The notes: a model not told the origin generated them from the sequence alone. Positions 44,035 through 53,250 are shown, counted from the stretch's first letter. The stretch is DNA of 64,000 nt from Kribbella flavida DSM 17836 (GCF_000024345.1 NC_013729.1:5518001-5582000); one strand, 5' to 3'. Numbers and translations are program-made.

Positions 44035-45000
44035 TCAGACCGCTTGCCAGAGCGACAGGGCGAAGCGGTCCTCGGAGTCGGTCCACCAGGCGGCCGAGGT
44101 GAAGCCGGCCTTGCCGAGCTCGGCTTCCACGCCGTAGCGGTGGAACTTGGCGGAGATCTCGGTGCTGAGCTCCTCGCCTTCGGCGAAGTCGACCTCGAGG
44201 CCGATCTCCGGGATCAGCACCCGCATCGTCCGGTCGGCGCGCAGGTGCATCTCGATCCACTCGTTCTCCGGGTCCCAGAGCGCGACGTGGCTGAACGCCT
44301 CGACGTCGAAGTCGGCGCCGAGCTGGCGGTTCAGCACCCGCAGGACGTTGCGGTTGAACTCGGCCGTCACCCCGGCGCTGTCGTCGTACGCCGCGACCAG
44401 GGTGGCCGGGTTCTTCACCAGGTCGGTGCCGATCAGCAACCACTCCCCCGGCTCCAGCACCTCGCGCACGGAGGCGAAGAAGCTCTCCCGCTCGGCGGGT
44501 AGCAGGTTGCCGATGGTGCCGCCGAGGAACGCGACCACGCGCGGCGCGTCACCCGGCAGCTTGTCCAGGTGCTCGGTGAAGTCGCCGACCACGCCGTGCA
44601 CCGTCAGCTGCGGGTAGTCGGCGGTGATCGCCGCGGCCGCCTCCCGCAACGCCGACTCGGACACGTCCAGCGGTACAAAGGTCGTCAGTGTGCCGTGGTC
44701 GCGCAGACCGTCGAGCAGCAGCCGCGTCTTCTCCGAGGAGCCGGACCCCAGCTCCACCAGGGTCCGTGCACCGGTGAGCTCGGCGATCTCGGCCGAGCGG
44801 GCCAGCAGGATCTCCCGCTCGGCGCGGGTCGGGTAGTACTCGGGCAGACGGGTGATCTGCTCGAACAGCTCGCTGCCGCGGGCGTCGTAGAACCACTTCG
44901 GCGCCAGCCACTTCGGGTCCGCGGTCAGCCCGGCCCGGGCGTCCTCCCGCAGTGCACGGGAGGTGTAGTCCGGGGTCAGATGAACGTCGATCAGGGTCAC
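44035..45000 (-). CDS. egtD: L-histidine N-alpha-methyltransferase
   Basis: 321 aa, the exact size of the characterised mycobacterial enzyme. It trimethylates histidine to hercynine with SAM, the first step of ergothioneine synthesis. The SAM site VELGSGSSEKTRLLL, GGTIGNLLP and the hercynine/histidine pocket segment FDVEAFSHVALWDPENEWIEMHLRA are visible. Its GTG overlaps the egtC stop by 4 bp. It is the last gene of egtA-B-C-D; the family then usually has egtE, which is absent. Confidence 0.95.
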   Translation of the reverse strand: MTLIDVHLTPDYTSRALREDARAGLTADPKWLAPKWFYDARGSELFEQITRLPEYYPTRAEREILLARSAEIAELTGARTLVELGSGSSEKTRLLLDGLRDHGTLTTFVPLDVSESALREAAAAITADYPQLTVHGVVGDFTEHLDKLPGDAPRVVAFLGGTIGNLLPAERESFFASVREVLEPGEWLLIGTDLVKNPATLVAAYDDSAGVTAEFNRNVLRVLNRQLGADFDVEAFSHVALWDPENEWIEMHLRADRTMRVLIPEIGLEVDFAEGEELSTEISAKFHRYGVEAELGKAGFTSAAWWTDSEDRFALSLWQAV

Positions 45001-45761
45001 TGTCGTCCTTCCATCGGGGGTGCTGCCAAGGGGGTGACGGCACACTCGTTCTTTGTTGCGGTGAGCAACGAGTGGTCGGGTACGGGCTGCCAGGACGGGT
45101 CGTCGCGGGCCCACGGCTCGGAGCTGACGGTGAGCGACTCGGCGGCCTGACGAACCCACAGCGAGTGCGTCCAGGTGGTGGCGACGAGCTGCTCGCCGTC
45201 GGTGAGCAGGACGTTGAGCCGGGACTCCGGCGCGGCCGCCGCCACGTCGAGCACCACCCCCGCCACCGCCTCAGCAGCCGGTACGCCGTCGTCGAGGCGC
45301 CGCAGGATCAGCGTCCACAGCAGGGCGGAGTCCACCGGTGCGCCCATCGTCAGCAGGTCGGTCACCGGCAGGGTCTCTGCCAGCTTCGCCACCGACCCGG
45401 GCCAGCCGCTGATCCGCCCGTTGTGGCTGAAGAACCACTGGTCGCGGTGGAAGGGCGCGACCGCCGTCTCCATCAACGGCATGCCGACGGTGCCGTTGCG
45501 CACGGCGGCCAGCACCGCGCCCGATCGCACCGAACGCGCCAGTCCGGGCAGTGACTCGTCCGCCCAGATCGGCACGTTGCGCCGGTACCGGACCGGCTCA
45601 CCGTCGACGTACCAGCCCAGCCCGAAACCGTCGGCGTTGACCGATCCGCCGCCGCGCATGTCCCAGGGCGTCCAGCTCTGCTCGTAGAGGGAGTGCGGCG
45701 GGTCGAGGACCAGGCTCGCCAGCGTGACCGGCGGTCCCAGGTACGCCAGGTGACGGCACAC
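44997..45761 (-). CDS. egtC: Gamma-glutamyl hercynylcysteine sulfoxide amidohydrolase
   Basis: 254 aa from GTG 45761, overlapping the egtB stop by one base (TAGTG). It is an Ntn-type class II glutamine amidotransferase-like enzyme. The nucleophile is Cys2, exposed after removal of the first residue (VCRHLAYLG). NADGFGLGWYVDG and HRDQWFFSHNGRISGW complete the pocket. It removes the glutamate from the EgtB product. Confidence 0.94.
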   Translation of the reverse strand: MCRHLAYLGPPVTLASLVLDPPHSLYEQSWTPWDMRGGGSVNADGFGLGWYVDGEPVRYRRNVPIWADESLPGLARSVRSGAVLAAVRNGTVGMPLMETAVAPFHRDQWFFSHNGRISGWPGSVAKLAETLPVTDLLTMGAPVDSALLWTLILRRLDDGVPAAEAVAGVVLDVAAAAPESRLNVLLTDGEQLVATTWTHSLWVRQAAESLTVSSEPWARDDPSWQPVPDHSLLTATKNECAVTPLAAPPMEGRQ

Positions 45762-47095
45762 TAGGCGAGCTCCTCGGGCCGTGGGTCGCGGGCGCAGCGG
45801 AAGCCGGCGAAGATCTGCCGGCGGATCGGGTAGTCCCAGTTCCGGAAGGTGCTGCGGGCGACCACCTCGTCGGTGCCGAACGACCCGCCGCGCAGGATCT
45901 TGTGGTCGGACCCGAAGAACACCAGCGAGTACTCGTCGTACGGGAACGCGCGGAAGCCCGGGTACGGCGTGAAGTCGCTGCTGGTCCACTCCCAGATGTC
46001 GCCGATCAGCTGCTCGACCCCGAGCGGCGACGCACCGGCCGGGTAGGCCCCGACCGGCGCCGGGCGCAGGTGCCGCTGGCCGAGGTTCGCGTGCTGCGGC
46101 CCCGGGCTCTCGTCACCCCAGGGGAACCGCCGCGTCCGCCCGGACTCCGGGTCGAAGCGGGCGGCGAACTCCCACTCCTGCTCGGTCGGCAGCCGCTTGC
46201 CCGCCCACTCGGCGTAGGCCTCGGCCTCGTAGAAGCAGACGTGCATGACCGGCTCGTCCAGCGGCAGCGGCTCGCGGTGCCCGAACCGCGTACGCGTCCA
46301 GTGGCCGTCGACGACCTCCCAGAAGCGCGGCGCGACCAGCGAGGCCTTGCGCACGTGCGCCCAGCCCGCCTCCGACCACCACTGCTCGTCGTCGTACCCA
46401 CCGGCGAGCACGAACCTCAGGTAGTCGCCGTTGCTCACCGGCACCGCGTCGATCACATACGGCGCGACGTGCACGGCGTGCGCGGGCCGCTCGTTGTCCA
46501 GGGCCCACGGCTCGATCGACGTGCCCATCTCGAACACGCCGCCCGGCACGAGCACCTCCGGCGCGGCCGGCCGTCGGCCGGCGGGCGGAGCCGGGGCGTC
46601 GAGCACCGGCACACCCGCGCGCAGCTGGTGCGTGGCCAGCATGGTCTCGTCGTGCTGCTGCTCGTGCTGCACGATCATGCCGAACGCGAACGCGTTGTCG
46701 ACCAGCTCGCGACCGCCGTCGAACTTCACGTGGTCCAGCACGTCGAGCACCTTGTCCCGCACCTCGACCACGTAGGTGCGGGTCTCGGCCGGCCCGAGCA
46801 GCGGCAGCGACGGCCGGTCCGCCCGGGCGTGCATGAACGCGTCGTACAGCTCGTCGATGTCCTGCCGGACCGGCTCCCGGCCGCCGACGTCACGGACCAG
46901 CCAGAGCTCCTCCTGATTGCCGATGTGGGCGTAGTCCCAGATCAGCGGCGACATCAGTTTGCTGTGCTGGCGGACCAGGTCGTCGGTGTCGACGGCGTCG
47001 GTCAGCTGGACGGTACGCGAGCGGGAGCGCTCGAGCTGTCCGGCGACGAAGGCCCGCAGGCCCTCCTCGGTCAGGTCGGACAGTTGGTGGGTCAT
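45761..47095 (-). CDS. egtB: Ergothioneine sulfoxide synthase
   Basis: 444 aa from ATG 47095, overlapping the egtA stop by 4 bp. An N-terminal DinB-like helical part supplies the iron ligands (MIVQHEQQHDETM, and the earlier WDYAHIGNQEE), and the C-terminal FGE-sulfatase domain (WGDESPGPQHANLG, GDIWEWTSSDF, LRGGSFGTDEVVARSTFRNW) binds the substrates. It is a mononuclear iron enzyme joining hercynine to gamma-glutamylcysteine using oxygen. All metal ligands appear present. Confidence 0.95.
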   Translation of the reverse strand: MTHQLSDLTEEGLRAFVAGQLERSRSRTVQLTDAVDTDDLVRQHSKLMSPLIWDYAHIGNQEELWLVRDVGGREPVRQDIDELYDAFMHARADRPSLPLLGPAETRTYVVEVRDKVLDVLDHVKFDGGRELVDNAFAFGMIVQHEQQHDETMLATHQLRAGVPVLDAPAPPAGRRPAAPEVLVPGGVFEMGTSIEPWALDNERPAHAVHVAPYVIDAVPVSNGDYLRFVLAGGYDDEQWWSEAGWAHVRKASLVAPRFWEVVDGHWTRTRFGHREPLPLDEPVMHVCFYEAEAYAEWAGKRLPTEQEWEFAARFDPESGRTRRFPWGDESPGPQHANLGQRHLRPAPVGAYPAGASPLGVEQLIGDIWEWTSSDFTPYPGFRAFPYDEYSLVFFGSDHKILRGGSFGTDEVVARSTFRNWDYPIRRQIFAGFRCARDPRPEELA

Positions 47096-48318
47096 GATGC
47101 TCGCCTTCCGTGGGTGTCGTCGACGATGCGGTGCAGCTGGGTGGCGACCTGGTCGGTGAGGTCCCGGCCTGCGCCGGTGCGGTCGAGCGCGCGGGCGCCC
47201 AGCTCGACCAGCTCCGCGGCGGCTTGGTGAACCAGCTTGTCGTCCAGCCCGTGCCGCGCGGCCGGGAACCACCGGCCCGCCGCCGGAGCGGCCGCGGCCA
47301 GCGCCTGGTCGGTGACGGCCGGGTCGGACAGCAGGGCGATCAGCAGCAGCGTCGGCGGGATCCAGTCGTCACCGCGCTGGGCATCCAGGTACCGGACTTC
47401 GAGGTAGCCGCGCGGCCGGACCGGCGGGAACAAGGTGGACAGGTGGTAGTCGAGGTCGTCGTACGTCGGTCGGTCGCCGGGCAGCGCGCCGTCGGCCCAG
47501 GCGCCGAAGCTCAGCCCGGCCGGTGCGTCCCAGCTGTCGCCGCGGCGCAGGCAGAGCACGGGCGCCTCCATCGCCGTCCGGGCCCACGCCTCGGCGGGGT
47601 CGCCGTCCTGGGTCGGTGGCTCGGTGAAGGGTGCGCAGGTGCCGAAGGTGGCTTCCGTCCGGGCGGAGGCCCAGCCGGTGTTCGCGCCGGCCCGCTGCCG
47701 GGAGTTGGCGAACAGCGCGACCATCGCCGGACCGATGTCGTGCAGGGCCCGCCAGCGCGTCGCCGTCTGCCCCGGCTCACCGGCGTCGAGACAGACCTGG
47801 AGACCGGCGGTGCTGCACATCATTCGCGGGCCGTGCGGGCCGAGCTGCTGGAGGGCTCGCTCCATCGCCGCGTAGCGCGGCACGGTCAGCAGGCGGCGCG
47901 GCGGACGGAAGGCGTCCAGGCCGTGGTCGCCGGGCACGAGGCCGCCGGCGGCCAGCAGGGAGGTGAGTTGCGCCGCGTCGGCGGCGGTGTCCTCGATCAG
48001 CCCGGGCACGGAGGCCGAGGCGGGGCCGGAGATCTCCACCTGGCCACCCGGCTCCACCGTGACCAGAGCACCCCGACCGAGCGGCAGCTGCGGACTGCCG
48101 CGCACCAGGGTGGCGGGCGCGTGCGCGCCCAGGGCCTTGCTCAGTTGTCCGGCGTCGAGCGGCCGGTGCGGATCGTCCGCATGGTGCACCGTCCACTCCA
48201 GCTCGACACCGTGCAGCCGAGGAGGGCCGTGCTTGAAACACACCATCGCGACGTACCCCTCCGCGTCGGCCCGGGAGCCGATCGGAGTCGTCGCCGAGGT
48301 CGAACCTGGCTCCGTCAC
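47092..48318 (-). CDS. egtA: Glutamate-cysteine ligase of the ergothioneine pathway
   Basis: 408 aa from GTG 48318 (VTEPGSTSAT). It makes gamma-glutamylcysteine, the sulfur donor for EgtB. The GCS2-like core has GVELEWTVH, GQVEISGPASASVPGL, RYAAMERALQQLGPHGPRMMCSTAGLQVCLDAG and RGYLEVRYLDAQ. It is the first gene of the coupled egtABCD operon. About 130 bp of non-coding DNA upstream should hold the promoter, but I see no clear hexamers. Confidence 0.94.
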   Translation of the reverse strand: MTEPGSTSATTPIGSRADAEGYVAMVCFKHGPPRLHGVELEWTVHHADDPHRPLDAGQLSKALGAHAPATLVRGSPQLPLGRGALVTVEPGGQVEISGPASASVPGLIEDTAADAAQLTSLLAAGGLVPGDHGLDAFRPPRRLLTVPRYAAMERALQQLGPHGPRMMCSTAGLQVCLDAGEPGQTATRWRALHDIGPAMVALFANSRQRAGANTGWASARTEATFGTCAPFTEPPTQDGDPAEAWARTAMEAPVLCLRRGDSWDAPAGLSFGAWADGALPGDRPTYDDLDYHLSTLFPPVRPRGYLEVRYLDAQRGDDWIPPTLLLIALLSDPAVTDQALAAAAPAAGRWFPAARHGLDDKLVHQAAAELVELGARALDRTGAGRDLTDQVATQLHRIVDDTHGRRAS

Positions 48319-48454
48319 GTCTGCGAACCTAACTCCGCGGACCGGCCGGGACAACCGACATCCGGTGACCCGTCGGTGACATCAGCAGCTGACACTGGCA
48401 GAAATTCATGCCCGCCATCGTGCCCGGCGGCACCGACAGTTTTTGCGCCCTGCC

Positions 48455-49123
48455 TCAGATCTCGGCGGAAATCCGCGGGCAGCCACTGCACGGCCTGACG
48501 TTCGGCAGCGCGTAGACGAAGCAGCACGACGTCCGCAGACGCTGCTGCAGATCCAGTCCGAAAGCCTCAGCGGCGCGGGCCGCGTGCAGTGCCTCGTCGG
48601 GCAAGCGAACAGCCGCGCGGAGTTCGTCCTGGACCGCTCCGCGCCGCTGCCGCGAGCCGAGCTTCACCCCGGGGCGGTAGCTGTCGGTGAAGGCCCGGGT
48701 GTGACGGTCGACCTGCCGCGCGGCCTCCTCCGGCTCGACCAGCTCGGACGACAGCAGTGCGACCTCGACCGGATAGTGCGCGGTCGGGTGGCGCCGGAAG
48801 GCCAGCGACTCCGGCGACACGTCCGGTGAAACCCCGGTCAGCGCGGTGGACAGTCCGGCCACGATCGAGGGCACGGACACGTACCACATCAGCACGAACA
48901 TCGCGGCCACCTGCGCAGGCGGCTCGATGGCATACTCCCGGCCGTAGTCGTCCTGCAGCGCCTTCCGCCACCCGTACGTCGGATCAGCACCCGCCAGCTG
49001 CTCCTCCAGCAGCGTGGCGCAGTGGACCCAGTCCGGACCAGGCACCCGGTCCGTCGCCCGCACCGACAGCCAGGAGACCTCGGCGTCCAGCAGGTCCGCG
49101 AGACGGCTCGCGGTGTACGTCAT
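48455..49123 (-). CDS. Ferric-siderophore reductase, FhuF-type (2Fe-2S) protein
   Basis: 222 aa. The C-terminus holds the FhuF iron-sulfur motif: Cys200-Cys201-x10-Cys212-x2-Cys215 (TSCCFVYALPNVRPCSGCPR). FhuF proteins reduce ferric iron out of imported siderophores in the cytoplasm. The gene start overlaps the ABC ATPase stop by 4 bp, so it is the last gene of the iron-uptake operon of the minus strand (permease, permease, ATPase, FhuF). IdeR control through the box at 51969 is expected. Confidence 0.92.
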   Translation of the reverse strand: MTYTASRLADLLDAEVSWLSVRATDRVPGPDWVHCATLLEEQLAGADPTYGWRKALQDDYGREYAIEPPAQVAAMFVLMWYVSVPSIVAGLSTALTGVSPDVSPESLAFRRHPTAHYPVEVALLSSELVEPEEAARQVDRHTRAFTDSYRPGVKLGSRQRRGAVQDELRAAVRLPDEALHAARAAEAFGLDLQQRLRTSCCFVYALPNVRPCSGCPRISAEI

Positions 49124-49896
49124 ACCGCCAGCGTACGGTCGGGCACGACAACCGGTGCGCCGCCGACCTCCACGATGGTCGCGCGCAGACCGAACACATC
49201 CGCGAGCAGCCGCTCGCTGAGAATGTCCACCGGCCGCCCCTGCGCTGCGATCCGGCCCTCGCCCATCACCACCAGGTGGTCGGCGTACTGCGCGGCCAGG
49301 GTGAGGTCGTGCAGCACGGTGATCACTGTCCGGCCGGAGCTGTGCGCGGCGGCGTGCACGACGTTCATCACGTCGACTGCGTGCGCCAGGTCGAGGTAGG
49401 TGGTCGGCTCGTCGAGCAGGAGGTGCTCAGTGCCCTGGGCGAGCACCATGGCGATCCAGACCCGCTGCCGCTGGCCGCCGGAGAGCTGGTCGACCGGCCG
49501 GTCCCGGAGCTCGGCCAGCTCCACCGCGTCCAGCGCGTCCTCGATCGCCTGCTGGTCCTCAGCGGTGAGCCGGGCGAACATGCCCCGGTGCGGGTGCCTG
49601 CCGCGCGACACCAGCTCGGCTGCGGTAATGCCTTCCGGCGTGACCGGCCCCTGCGGCAGTACGCCGAGCCGGCGGGCCAGTTCGCGCGCGGGAAGTTGGT
49701 GGATGTCCTTGCCGTCGAGCAGGACCTGACCGGACTGCGGCTTGAGCAGCCTGCTCATGCCCCGCAGCAGGGTGGACTTGCCCGAGCCGTTCGGGCCGAC
49801 CACAGCGGTCATCCGGCCGCGCGGCACCTCCAGGGTGAGTCCGGACACGACCGGCTCGTCGGTCCCGTACGCCAGGGTGAGGTTCTCGACGTGCAC
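49120..49896 (-). CDS. Iron-siderophore ABC importer ATPase (FecE/FepC type)
   Basis: 258 aa from GTG 49896. Walker [21 protein letters not shown], the FecE-type Q-loop VLPQGPVTPEGITAAELV, signature LSGGQRQRVWIAMVLAQ, Walker B LLLDEPTTYLDL and LHDLTLAAQYAD for the H-loop. It drives uptake with the two permeases encoded upstream; 3 bp separate it from the first permease stop. Confidence 0.95.
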   Translation of the reverse strand: MHVENLTLAYGTDEPVVSGLTLEVPRGRMTAVVGPNGSGKSTLLRGMSRLLKPQSGQVLLDGKDIHQLPARELARRLGVLPQGPVTPEGITAAELVSRGRHPHRGMFARLTAEDQQAIEDALDAVELAELRDRPVDQLSGGQRQRVWIAMVLAQGTEHLLLDEPTTYLDLAHAVDVMNVVHAAAHSSGRTVITVLHDLTLAAQYADHLVVMGEGRIAAQGRPVDILSERLLADVFGLRATIVEVGGAPVVVPDRTLAV

Positions 49897-49899
49897 GCT

Positions 49900-50961
49900 T
49901 CAACGTCCCTTCTGCTGACGCCCGATGAGCTGGATCAGGTACGGCGCGCCGCACGCGGCGGTGACCACGCCGACCGGCAGCTCGTACGGGCCGACCTGCA
50001 GGACTTCCAGGCCGTTCCGGGCGACCAGGTCGGCGAGTGTCACGAACAGCGCCCCGAGCATCGCCGTGGTCATCAGCGGCGGCCGCTCGGACCGGGCCAG
50101 CCGCTGGGCGATCTGCGGAGCCACCAGCGCGACGAAGGCGATCGGGCCGGCTCCGGCGGTCGCCATCGCCGCCAGCACGGTCGCGACGACCAGCAGGGCG
50201 ATCCGGACCCGGGACACCCGGACGCCGAGTGACGAGGCCACGTCGTCCCCGAGAACCAGCGCTTCCAGACTGCGGTTGAAGGTCAGCGCGAGCGGCAGCA
50301 GGACGAGCACGGCCAGGCCGACCGGTACAGCGTCGCTCCAGGTCCTGGCATTGAGCGAGCCGGCCAACCAGGCAGCCGCCCGGCCGGCGTCTGTCACGTC
50401 ACCGATCACCAGCAGCCACGCCACCAGCGAGTTGGCCGCTGCGGCGACTCCGACTCCGATCAGCACAACCCGGCCGGCGTCGACGACGCCACGCTGGATG
50501 GACAGCATCGCGACGACGGCCGTGGCCAGCAGCCCGCCCAGTACGGCGGCCAGCGGGATGCCGACCTTCGCCGCGTAGCCGGAGATGTTGCCGCCTCCGG
50601 TGCCCGCCAGGACGATCACCGCCACTGCTGCGGCAGAGGCGCCGGAGTTCACGCCGACGATGTCCGGGCTGGCCAGCGCGTTGCGCGACAGTGTCTGCAG
50701 CAGAGCACCGGAGACGGCGAAGGCGATTCCGACGAGCAGACCGGTGGCCACGCGCGGCATGCGAAGCTCCAGGACCACCAGTCGCGTCCCTGACCGTCCA
50801 CCGCCCAGCAGAACTTCGACGACGTCGGCCAGCGGGAGTCTCGTCGTACCGACGCTGAGGGAGACGAGGGCTGCCAGGACAGCGGCGATGGCGAAGGCTG
50901 CGGCGAGGACTACCGTGCGCGGCTTCACCGTCGGAGCCAGGGCTTGCGTTGTGGCGGTCAC
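49900..50961 (-). CDS. Iron-siderophore ABC importer permease (FecD type)
   Basis: 353 aa of the FecCD/BtuC family, about ten transmembrane segments. Family pieces are LRMPRVATGLLVGIAFAVSGALLQTLSRNALASPDIVGVNSGASAAA and the cytoplasmic loop with LGDDVASSLGVRVSRVR. It overlaps the partner permease by 4 bp and would form a heterodimer with it. Confidence 0.94.
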   Translation of the reverse strand: MTATTQALAPTVKPRTVVLAAAFAIAAVLAALVSLSVGTTRLPLADVVEVLLGGGRSGTRLVVLELRMPRVATGLLVGIAFAVSGALLQTLSRNALASPDIVGVNSGASAAAVAVIVLAGTGGGNISGYAAKVGIPLAAVLGGLLATAVVAMLSIQRGVVDAGRVVLIGVGVAAAANSLVAWLLVIGDVTDAGRAAAWLAGSLNARTWSDAVPVGLAVLVLLPLALTFNRSLEALVLGDDVASSLGVRVSRVRIALLVVATVLAAMATAGAGPIAFVALVAPQIAQRLARSERPPLMTTAMLGALFVTLADLVARNGLEVLQVGPYELPVGVVTAACGAPYLIQLIGRQQKGR

Positions 50962-51956
50962 AGAGCCACCGCCCGGCGCCGTACGACGAGAACGAACAAG
51001 GGAGCTCCGACCAGTCCGAGCACGACGCCTGCCTGGACCTCACCGGCGCCGCCGACCAACCGGCCGACCAGGTCCGCGAGCATCAGCGCTGCCGCGCCGG
51101 TCAGGGCCGCGGCCGGGATCAGCCAGATGTTGCGGGCGCCGAAGACCCGGCGGGCGACGTGTCCGGCGAGCAGCCCGAGGAAGCCGATCGGGCCGCAGGC
51201 GGCGACTCCGGCCGCGGTGAGCAGACCGATCGCCAGCAGTCCGACGAACCTGGCGCGGCGAATGGACAGCCCGAGCCCGGCAGCGACGTCGTCGCCCAAG
51301 GCGAGCAGGTCGAGGTCGCGCGCGTTGATCACCGCCAGCACCAGGCCGACCACGGCGAAGGGCAGCACCTGCACGGCGACATCCAGGCCACGCCCAGCGA
51401 CAGAGCCGACCGCCCAGAACCGGTACGAGTCGAGCGTGTCCGCGTCGAGCAGCACGATGGCCGAGGTCAAGGCTCCGAGCAGGGCCGCGACCGCCGCTCC
51501 GGTCAACGCCAGCCCGACCGGAGTCGCGCCACTCCCCCGCGACGCCAGCCGCTGCACGCCGAACGTGGCGATCAGCGCTCCGACGAGCGCGAACCACACC
51601 GTCGACCTCACGGACTCGACCACACCGAGCTGCAGCCCCAGCACCACCGCGAGCGCCGCGCCCGCACTCACCCCGAAGATGCCGGGCTCGGCCAACGCGT
51701 TGCGGGTGTGACCCTGCATCAGCGCGCCGGCCACTCCGAGACAGGCGCCGATCAGCACCGCGACCACCGTCCGTGGGAAACGCAAGCTGCGCACGATCAC
51801 GTCCGCGTCCGTGCCGGCCGGCTCGACCAGAGCCCGCAGCACGGCGCCGGCGCCCAGCCAGCGTGAGCCCAGCGCGAGACTGGCGCCGAAAACCAGTACG
51901 ACGAGCAGGACCAACCCCAGCAGCGCCACCGGCCGCGACACCCGAACCCTCACCAT
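50958..51956 (-). CDS. Iron-siderophore ABC importer permease (FecC type)
   Basis: 332 aa of the same FecCD family, about ten transmembrane segments. It contains LRFPRTVVAVLIGACLGVAGALMQGHTRNALAEPGIFGVSAGAALA and ALGDDVAAGLGLSIRRAR. It is the first gene of the minus-strand iron operon, with its ATG only 13 bp from the IdeR box that also faces the divergent binding-protein gene. Confidence 0.94.
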   Translation of the reverse strand: MVRVRVSRPVALLGLVLLVVLVFGASLALGSRWLGAGAVLRALVEPAGTDADVIVRSLRFPRTVVAVLIGACLGVAGALMQGHTRNALAEPGIFGVSAGAALAVVLGLQLGVVESVRSTVWFALVGALIATFGVQRLASRGSGATPVGLALTGAAVAALLGALTSAIVLLDADTLDSYRFWAVGSVAGRGLDVAVQVLPFAVVGLVLAVINARDLDLLALGDDVAAGLGLSIRRARFVGLLAIGLLTAAGVAACGPIGFLGLLAGHVARRVFGARNIWLIPAAALTGAAALMLADLVGRLVGGAGEVQAGVVLGLVGAPLFVLVVRRRAVAL

Positions 51957-51968
51957 GGTGGCCCGATC

Positions 51969-51987
51969 TTAGGTGAGCCGAGCCTAA
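51969..51987. promoter_or_regulatory. IdeR/DmdR-type iron box
   Basis: TTAGGTGAGCCGAGCCTAA is a 19-bp imperfect palindrome with outer TTAGG/CCTAA arms, very close to the consensus TTAGGTTAGGCTAACCTAA. It sits between divergent siderophore-uptake genes, where an iron-loaded IdeR dimer pair would block both promoters. Confidence 0.9.
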
Positions 51988-52040
51988 CTTGGGTGGAGTA
52001 GGGTTCCGCTGATCCGTTCGTGACGATCTTGGGAGTGCTT

Positions 52041-53015
52041 GTGGGGATCCGCCGTCTGAGTGCCGTGTTGGTCGTGGCCGCGCTCGCGCTGGCCGGGTGT
52101 GGATCGGGAGCCGAGGACAGCTCGGCCGCCGCGGGCGGTGCCGGCGCGGGGTTCCCGCGCACGGTCGAGCACGCGATGGGCAAGACCGAGATCCCGAGCA
52201 AGCCCAAGCGGGTGGTGGCGCTGGACGCCAGCTTCGTCGACGCGACGCTGATCCTGGACACGCCGGTCGTCGGCTACACCGACTACCGCAGCATCAACGG
52301 CAAGCTGCCGGACTACCTGGGCGAGGACCGGACGACGTACGGGTCGGACGCGCAGGCGGTCGGCACGCTCGCCGAGCCGAACCTGGAGAAGATCGCCGAG
52401 CTGGACCCGGACCTGATCATCTCGGCGAAGGTGCGGCACGAGAAGCTGTACGAGCAGCTGACCGCGATCGCGCCGACGGTGATGTCGGAGACCACCGGGC
52501 CGACCTGGAAGGACAACATCCGGCTGGCCGCGAAGGCGCTCGGCCAGGAGGAGCTCGCCGAGAAGGAGCTGACGGCGTACCAGACGGCGGCCAAGACGGT
52601 CGGGGACGCGATCAACGCGAAGGCGAACAACCCGACGATCTCGATGGTGCGCTTCGTCGACGGGCCGACCCGGCTGTACCAGAACGGCAGCTTCTCCGGC
52701 ATCGTGTTCAAAGACGCCGGTCTGCGGCGGCCGACGTCGCAGGACGCCGACGGGTTCGCGGCGGAGATCAGCGCGGAGCGGATCAAGGACGCCGACGCGG
52801 ACGCGATCTTCGTGGCGGTCTACGCCGACGAGAAGGGACTGAGCGCGAAGACGGCGGAGCAGTTCAAGGCCAACCCGCTGTGGAAGCCGCTCGCGCCGAA
52901 GGTGCACGAGGTGCCCGACCTGACCTGGATGACCGCGGTCGGCCTGCAAGGCGCCTGGGCCATCCTCACCGACCTCGCCAAGACCTTCGACGTTCCGGCG
53001 CCGGTCAAGAGCTGA
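52041..53015 (+). CDS. Iron-siderophore ABC importer substrate-binding lipoprotein
   Basis: 324 aa from GTG 52041, which follows a GGGAG ribosome site; a GTG at 52020 is less well placed. The lipobox LALAGCG is intact. The mature protein is a class III FecB/FepB-type SBP: KPKRVVALDASFVDATLILDTPVVGY, EKIAELDPDLIISAKVRHEKLYEQL and a rigid interdomain helix. It delivers a ferric siderophore to the divergent FecCD permeases. The IdeR box lies 54 bp before this start. Confidence 0.94.
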   Translation: MGIRRLSAVLVVAALALAGCGSGAEDSSAAAGGAGAGFPRTVEHAMGKTEIPSKPKRVVALDASFVDATLILDTPVVGYTDYRSINGKLPDYLGEDRTTYGSDAQAVGTLAEPNLEKIAELDPDLIISAKVRHEKLYEQLTAIAPTVMSETTGPTWKDNIRLAAKALGQEELAEKELTAYQTAAKTVGDAINAKANNPTISMVRFVDGPTRLYQNGSFSGIVFKDAGLRRPTSQDADGFAAEISAERIKDADADAIFVAVYADEKGLSAKTAEQFKANPLWKPLAPKVHEVPDLTWMTAVGLQGAWAILTDLAKTFDVPAPVKS

Positions 53016-53072
53016 CTGGGTCGCCGGACGCGGGGCGTGCGCTGACACCCGAACCCCGTGCCCCGCTGAGCA

Positions 53073-53185
53073 CGCGAGCAAGCTCGCAGAAGACGAACGC
53101 ACGGCGCCCGGCCCGAGAGCGGCGGTCGCCGGCATACGGCGAGGGGAATCCGACCGGCTGACTTCTTTCTGCGAGCTTGCTCGCG
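53073..53185. repeat. 113-bp element bracketed by 19-bp perfect inverted repeats
   Basis: CGCGAGCAAGCTCGCAGAA (53073-53091) and its exact reverse complement (53167-53185) flank 75 bp. Each arm also contains an internal near-palindrome GCGAGC-AA-GCTCGC, so the element could fold as one long cruciform or as two small hairpins. It lies 57 bp after the siderophore-binding-protein gene and before a hypothetical gene; no open frame of coding quality fills it. Confidence 0.75.
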
Positions 53186-53250
53186 AGCCCGGCCGTGGGC
53201 TGCGGGTGGAAGGTAGGCGTGCTCAGCCGGAGCGTCTGTAGGGTCGGGTT

